The notes below the pieces were generated by a model. The model was not told where the DNA came from, did no database searches, and was given only the letters and a program-made list of their open reading frames with translations. From Bacillota bacterium (GTDB lineage: Bacteria > Bacillota > Clostridia > Lachnospirales > Lachnospiraceae), in assembly GCA_022717655.1 (NCBI GenBank), contig JAIIAN010000110.1, forward strand, positions 1 to 9,802: a stretch of DNA of 9,802 nucleotides, read 5' to 3'. Of the stretch, positions 6,801 to 9,802 are shown piece by piece. The stretch's first letter is position 1. Every line of letters starts with the position of its first letter. The translations under genes were made by a program, and so were the position numbers.

Positions 6801-6855
6801 AAAAAATACCATATATGGTTTGATTTTTTTCACATTCCACCATATATGGTATTTT
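6801..6855 (-). terminator. Possible hflX terminator made from the two operator copies
   Basis: AAAATACCATATATGGT (6803-6819) and its exact reverse complement (6839-6855) form a 17-bp stem with a 19-base loop. Read on the minus strand, i.e. downstream of hflX, the stem ends in six T (6801-6806). The stem is AT-rich with few G:C pairs, so termination strength is uncertain. No other terminator candidate lies between hflX and nrdD. Confidence 0.5.
6808..6850. promoter_or_regulatory. Tandem NrdR-box-like operators
   Basis: ACCATATATGGT occurs twice, at 6808-6819 and 6839-6850, with centres exactly 31 bp (three helical turns) apart. Both fit the core of the NrdR box (C-x-ATATAT-x-G within a 16-base palindrome) except at the weak A/T positions flanking the core. 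NrdR is the zinc-finger/ATP-cone repressor of ribonucleotide reductase genes and typically binds paired boxes about three turns apart. The location just upstream of the nrdD promoter fits. The nrdR gene is not in the window. Confidence 0.72.
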
Positions 6856-6873
6856 AATCTTCATAAAACTCTT

Positions 6874-8121
6874 TTATTCTCCAAGTCTTCCATAGATATC
6901 TTTTGGAACTCTTGCTTTGATTTCGATTCCATTTTCTGTATATTTTTCTTCAATTAACTGACCGTATTTTCGTACCAGTTGTAACATTCCGGCATCTTTA
7001 TAATCTAACACACGTTCGATATAAATCTGATTTCCAATCAAAATTTTTTCCAGTGTGTTTTTTAATTCATCCAGACCCAAACCGGTACGCGCAGAGATTT
7101 TTAAAACATAATCTGCCTTAAAATCCCGGAGAATCTCATCTCCTGCCAGACGGTCCTGCTTGTTAAATAACGTGACAATTGTCTTATCCTTTACTCCCAG
7201 GTCCCGCAAAGTTTCATAGACGATGAACATCTGCTCTTCCACCTGAGGATTCGATGCATCTACTACGTGCAAAATCACATCCGCATACTTTGCTTCTTCC
7301 AGTGTACTTTTAAATGCTTCAATCAAATGATGTGGAAGCTTCCGGATAAATCCAACCGTATCGGTCAGATAAATCCTCTGTCCACCATCCAACTCTAACA
7401 GGCGAGTGGTCGGGTCTAACGTTGCAAACAATTTATCTTCCGATAACACACCTGCATCCGTCAAGGTATTTAAGAGCGTCGATTTTCCCGCATTGGTATA
7501 TCCTACAATTGCTGCCGTCATCACACGGTCTTTTTTTCGTCCTTCTCTTAAGAGCTCTCTGTGCTTTTTCACATGTTCCAGCTCTTTTTTCAACTGGGAA
7601 ATCCGCTCTTTAATCAGACGACGGTCCATTTCCAGTTTTTTCTCTCCTGGTCCTCTTGTTCCAATTCCGCCTCCAAGTCTTGAAAGGGAACTTCCAAGTC
7701 CGACCAGACGCACCGCACGGTAACGCAGCTGAGCAAGTTCGACCTGAATTTTTCCTTCTTTTGTGACGGCACGGCTTGCAAAAATATCCAGAATCAACAG
7801 GGTACGGTCCATAATCTTAGATTCCAGTTCCTGCTGTAAATGATTCATCTGAACCGGACTCAGTTCGTCATCACAGATAATTCCAGTTGCATCAAGCGCA
7901 TTTAACAGAGTACGGATTTCATCAATTTTTCCTTTTCCGACATAAGTCCCAGGGTGAATCCGTTCTCTCTTTTGAATGACCGTTCCTACGACTTCTGCTC
8001 CTGCGGTTTTCGCAAGTTCTGCCAGTTCCTGAAGCGATTCTTCGGTATCATCTCCATCATTTTCCTGTACACCGACTAAGATGACACGCTCGGTTTTATC
8101 ACTTAAATCAAATAATTCCAT
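6874..8121 (-). CDS. hflX: Ribosome-associated GTPase HflX
   Basis: HflX binds the large ribosomal subunit and, in studied bacteria, splits or rescues stalled ribosomes after stress. The 415-residue protein has the family layout. The N-terminal nucleotide-binding-like domain includes YVGKGKIDEI (60-69). A linker helix region follows with the signature GGIGTRGPGEKKLEMDRR (150-168). The G domain has G1 GYTNAGKST (207-215), G2 DPTTR (236-240), G3 DTVGF (254-258), G4 NKQD (320-323) and G5 SAR (343-345). A short C-terminal domain ends the protein. The ATG at 8119-8121 has AGGAGAG just upstream. It starts 12 bases after the stop of the TPR lipoprotein gene, so the two are probably translated from one mRNA. 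In proteobacteria hflX sits with hfq; that context is absent here. Confidence 0.97.
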   Translation of the reverse strand: MELFDLSDKTERVILVGVQENDGDDTEESLQELAELAKTAGAEVVGTVIQKRERIHPGTYVGKGKIDEIRTLLNALDATGIICDDELSPVQMNHLQQELESKIMDRTLLILDIFASRAVTKEGKIQVELAQLRYRAVRLVGLGSSLSRLGGGIGTRGPGEKKLEMDRRLIKERISQLKKELEHVKKHRELLREGRKKDRVMTAAIVGYTNAGKSTLLNTLTDAGVLSEDKLFATLDPTTRLLELDGGQRIYLTDTVGFIRKLPHHLIEAFKSTLEEAKYADVILHVVDASNPQVEEQMFIVYETLRDLGVKDKTIVTLFNKQDRLAGDEILRDFKADYVLKISARTGLGLDELKNTLEKILIGNQIYIERVLDYKDAGMLQLVRKYGQLIEEKYTENGIEIKARVPKDIYGRLGE

Positions 8122-8133
8122 CTACTCTCCTAT

Positions 8134-9177
8134 TTATCTGGTTTCCAGAAAATAACTTTCTTTTACCGCTTTTTCATCGGACGGATACGCTTTTAAATAC
8201 TCTGCAATTTTTTCTTTTGCTGTTGCAAAATCAGAGGTCTTTTCATAAACTACAATTTCATTAAACAGTAGTCCCTGTTTTTCTTCTTCATCTCCTGTAT
8301 CCAGTCCTTTTTGGATATTTTTAAGGGCAGAAGTATAATCTTCTTCTAAAATATTGCAGTATGCCAGTCCATTGTATGCCTTTGCCTGATAGCCTTTTTC
8401 GCTCAAACATTCCTGATACATGGATTTCGCATTATCAATATCACCCAGCTCTGCATAAACCTTTCCAAGATAAATCGCAGCATCTTTGTATCCATCTTCA
8501 TAAGAACTCGAAAGTTCTTCTTTTGCTTTGTCATATTCTTCCAGATAATAATAAATTCTGCCTTTATTATAAGCGTCCTCTTTACCTTTTCCGTCAATTT
8601 CAAGCGCCTGTTCCAGATAAGATGCGCCATCTGCTTTCAAGTCATAATCTGCATAAACTTTGTAAACCTGCAGATAATCATCATAGTCTTCTGATTCTTC
8701 TATCACTTTTGAAAAATCTTCTTTTGCATCATCATACTGGTCAAGACGCAGTTCTGCACTTCCTTTTAAGAAATGAGCTTCCTTGCTTTCTTTTAAATCC
8801 ATCAGTGCCTCTGCATGTTTTAAACTACTTTCATAATCTGCCAGTTTATATTCCACGGATGAAAGATAAGATAAAATATCTGTCTTTACCTCAGTCTTTG
8901 ACTTTTCTGCTTTCTTTAATGCAGATGAAAATGATTTCTTGGCCTCTTCATAATTTCCAAGTCGAAGATAGGCAATTCCTTCTCCTCTTAACGCTTCTGC
9001 TGTATGCTCTTTTTCTGCCACTGCCAGTTCAAAGTTTTCAATTGCACTTTCATACGCTTTATTTTCCAAATCCAGTGCACCTTGCTCATAATTACTATTC
9101 TGATTACCTGCACAGCCAGTCAGCAGACAAAGAAGGCATCCGCCAACTATCAAACTTCTTCTATATTTTCTGTTCAC
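8134..9177 (-). CDS. TPR-repeat lipoprotein, function unknown
   Basis: I do not recognise a named family. The 347-residue product begins with a lipoprotein signal peptide: basic NRKYRR, hydrophobic stretch 8-20, and lipobox LTGC with Cys22 as the lipidated residue. It should be anchored on the outer face of the membrane. The rest is helical and acidic, with about eight tetratricopeptide-like repeats, roughly at 29-56, 61-90, 101-127, 133-162, 200-225, 233-262, 266-291 and 303-332. LGNYEEAKKSF (73-83) and LDQYDDAKEDF (145-155) are the clearest. TPR arrays usually bind other proteins. The start is GTG at 9175-9177, with GAGG eight bases upstream, 16 bases after the glmM stop. The position between glmM and hflX suggests co-transcription; a link to envelope assembly is only suggested by glmM and its location. 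Confidence 0.88.
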   Translation of the reverse strand: MNRKYRRSLIVGGCLLCLLTGCAGNQNSNYEQGALDLENKAYESAIENFELAVAEKEHTAEALRGEGIAYLRLGNYEEAKKSFSSALKKAEKSKTEVKTDILSYLSSVEYKLADYESSLKHAEALMDLKESKEAHFLKGSAELRLDQYDDAKEDFSKVIEESEDYDDYLQVYKVYADYDLKADGASYLEQALEIDGKGKEDAYNKGRIYYYLEEYDKAKEELSSSYEDGYKDAAIYLGKVYAELGDIDNAKSMYQECLSEKGYQAKAYNGLAYCNILEEDYTSALKNIQKGLDTGDEEEKQGLLFNEIVVYEKTSDFATAKEKIAEYLKAYPSDEKAVKESYFLETR

Positions 9178-9193
9178 TCACTGTTCCTCATTT

Positions 9194-9802
9194 CTACTGA
9201 ACCAGATTCTGGGCTCTCATCACTGCAATCACTTCATCGACATACTGATTACAGATTTCATCTGTAGATGCCTCAACCATAACACGTACAACCGGTTCTG
9301 TTCCGCTTTCTCTTACAAGGATTCTTCCATCCTCTCCGAGTGCTTCTTCTACTTTTTTGATTGCATTTACCACTTCCGGATTTTCTCTGGCTTCTTTTTT
9401 GTCATAAACACGCACATTTTTCAAAACCTGCGGATAAATCTTTACTTCGGATGCCAGTGTACTTAACGGCAGTTTCTTTTCGATAATAACTTCCATAATC
9501 TTCAGAGAAGTTAAGATTCCATCACCTGTAGTCGCATGTTTGGAAAAAATGATGTGTCCGGACTGTTCTCCGCCGAGACTTGCACCGATTTCCTTCATGC
9601 GTTCCAATACATAACGGTCGCCTACCTTGGTCTTCTCCATGGTAATACCGTTCTTCTCAGCCATCAGGAAGAATCCCAGATTACTCATTACGGTTGCTAC
9701 GATGGTGTCCTTTTTCAGGGTTCCCTTGCTCTTCATAAAGTTGCCGACGATTGCCATGATCTGGTCACCGTCTACGATCTTACCATTTTCATCTACAGCT
9801 AA
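9194..9802 (-). CDS. glmM: Phosphoglucosamine mutase, C-terminal part (cut by window edge)
   Basis: GlmM interconverts glucosamine-6-phosphate and glucosamine-1-phosphate, feeding UDP-N-acetylglucosamine for peptidoglycan. The frame is open to the right edge and gives 202 residues, a little under half of the usual 445-450. The fragment begins LAVDENGKIVDGDQIM, the segment just after the metal-binding loop of this family. GGEQSGH at 77-83 is the sugar-binding loop, and RESGTEPVVR at 164-173 is the phosphate-binding loop of the last domain. These distinguish GlmM from other phosphohexomutases, whose sugar-binding loop usually differs. The catalytic Ser and DGDGDR loop are outside the window. 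The stop (TAG, 9194-9196) is followed 16 bases later by the TPR lipoprotein gene. Confidence 0.95.
   Translation of the reverse strand, partial: LAVDENGKIVDGDQIMAIVGNFMKSKGTLKKDTIVATVMSNLGFFLMAEKNGITMEKTKVGDRYVLERMKEIGASLGGEQSGHIIFSKHATTGDGILTSLKIMEVIIEKKLPLSTLASEVKIYPQVLKNVRVYDKKEARENPEVVNAIKKVEEALGEDGRILVRESGTEPVVRVMVEASTDEICNQYVDEVIAVMRAQNLVQ

Noticed and set aside
6719..6802. N-terminal extension of nrdD from a TTG at 6802
   Set aside because: That start lies upstream of the -35 and -10, and the added residues are unlike the NrdD family, whose proteins begin close to the ATP-cone.
8361..9200. 279-codon open frame on the plus strand
   Set aside because: It lies antisense to the TPR lipoprotein gene, whose lipobox, repeats and ribosome binding site are convincing. 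The antisense product is rich in His, Leu and Pro with no motif, as expected from a shadow frame.
1..9802. Mobile elements, CRISPR arrays, tRNA or rRNA genes
   Set aside because: I found no transposase, integrase, regularly spaced repeats or RNA-gene sequence on either strand.

Overview
The window reads as chromosomal core DNA from an anaerobic, low-to-moderate GC Firmicute, most likely a clostridial or Lachnospiraceae-type gut anaerobe. The grounds are the argC-argJ-argB gene order, strong AGGAGG-type ribosome binding sites, T-rich intergenic DNA, sigma-A-like promoters and an oxygen-sensitive class III ribonucleotide reductase. The organism call is inference, since no rRNA or other marker gene is present. 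I see no phage, insertion sequence, CRISPR array, tRNA or rRNA.

Left part (1-4312) holds arginine biosynthesis. On the minus strand argC, argJ and the start of argB form an operon reading off the left edge. On the plus strand argG, cut off by its own terminator, runs the other way. The 412-base gap between argC and argG holds a well-formed minus-strand promoter whose -10 and -35 lie inside two tandem ARG-box-like palindromes. A weaker box pair lies over a probable argG promoter. This is a simple layout for arginine-responsive repression by ArgR: acetylglutamate kinase, acetylglutamyl-phosphate reductase and ornithine acetyltransferase make ornithine, and ArgG condenses citrulline with aspartate further along.

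Middle part (4337-6873) holds nrdD on the minus strand, convergent with argG and sharing a bidirectional terminator with it. This anaerobic ribonucleoside-triphosphate reductase carries an ATP-cone at its N-terminus and an unusual redoxin domain (CPNC) fused after the glycyl-radical loop. Its promoter is preceded by two identical 12-base palindromes 31 bp apart that match the NrdR operator layout. Together they also make a perfect 17-bp inverted repeat ending in a T-run, which could terminate hflX transcription.

Right part (6874-9802) holds a tight minus-strand operon: the C-terminal part of glmM (phosphoglucosamine mutase), a TPR-repeat lipoprotein of unknown role, and the ribosome-associated GTPase hflX, with gaps of 16 and 12 bases.

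I do not find a clearly new biological system. The best leads are the NrdD-redoxin fusion with its double-use operator/terminator, the face-to-face promoter signals inside the ARG boxes, the structured argC leader, and the uncharacterised TPR lipoprotein.
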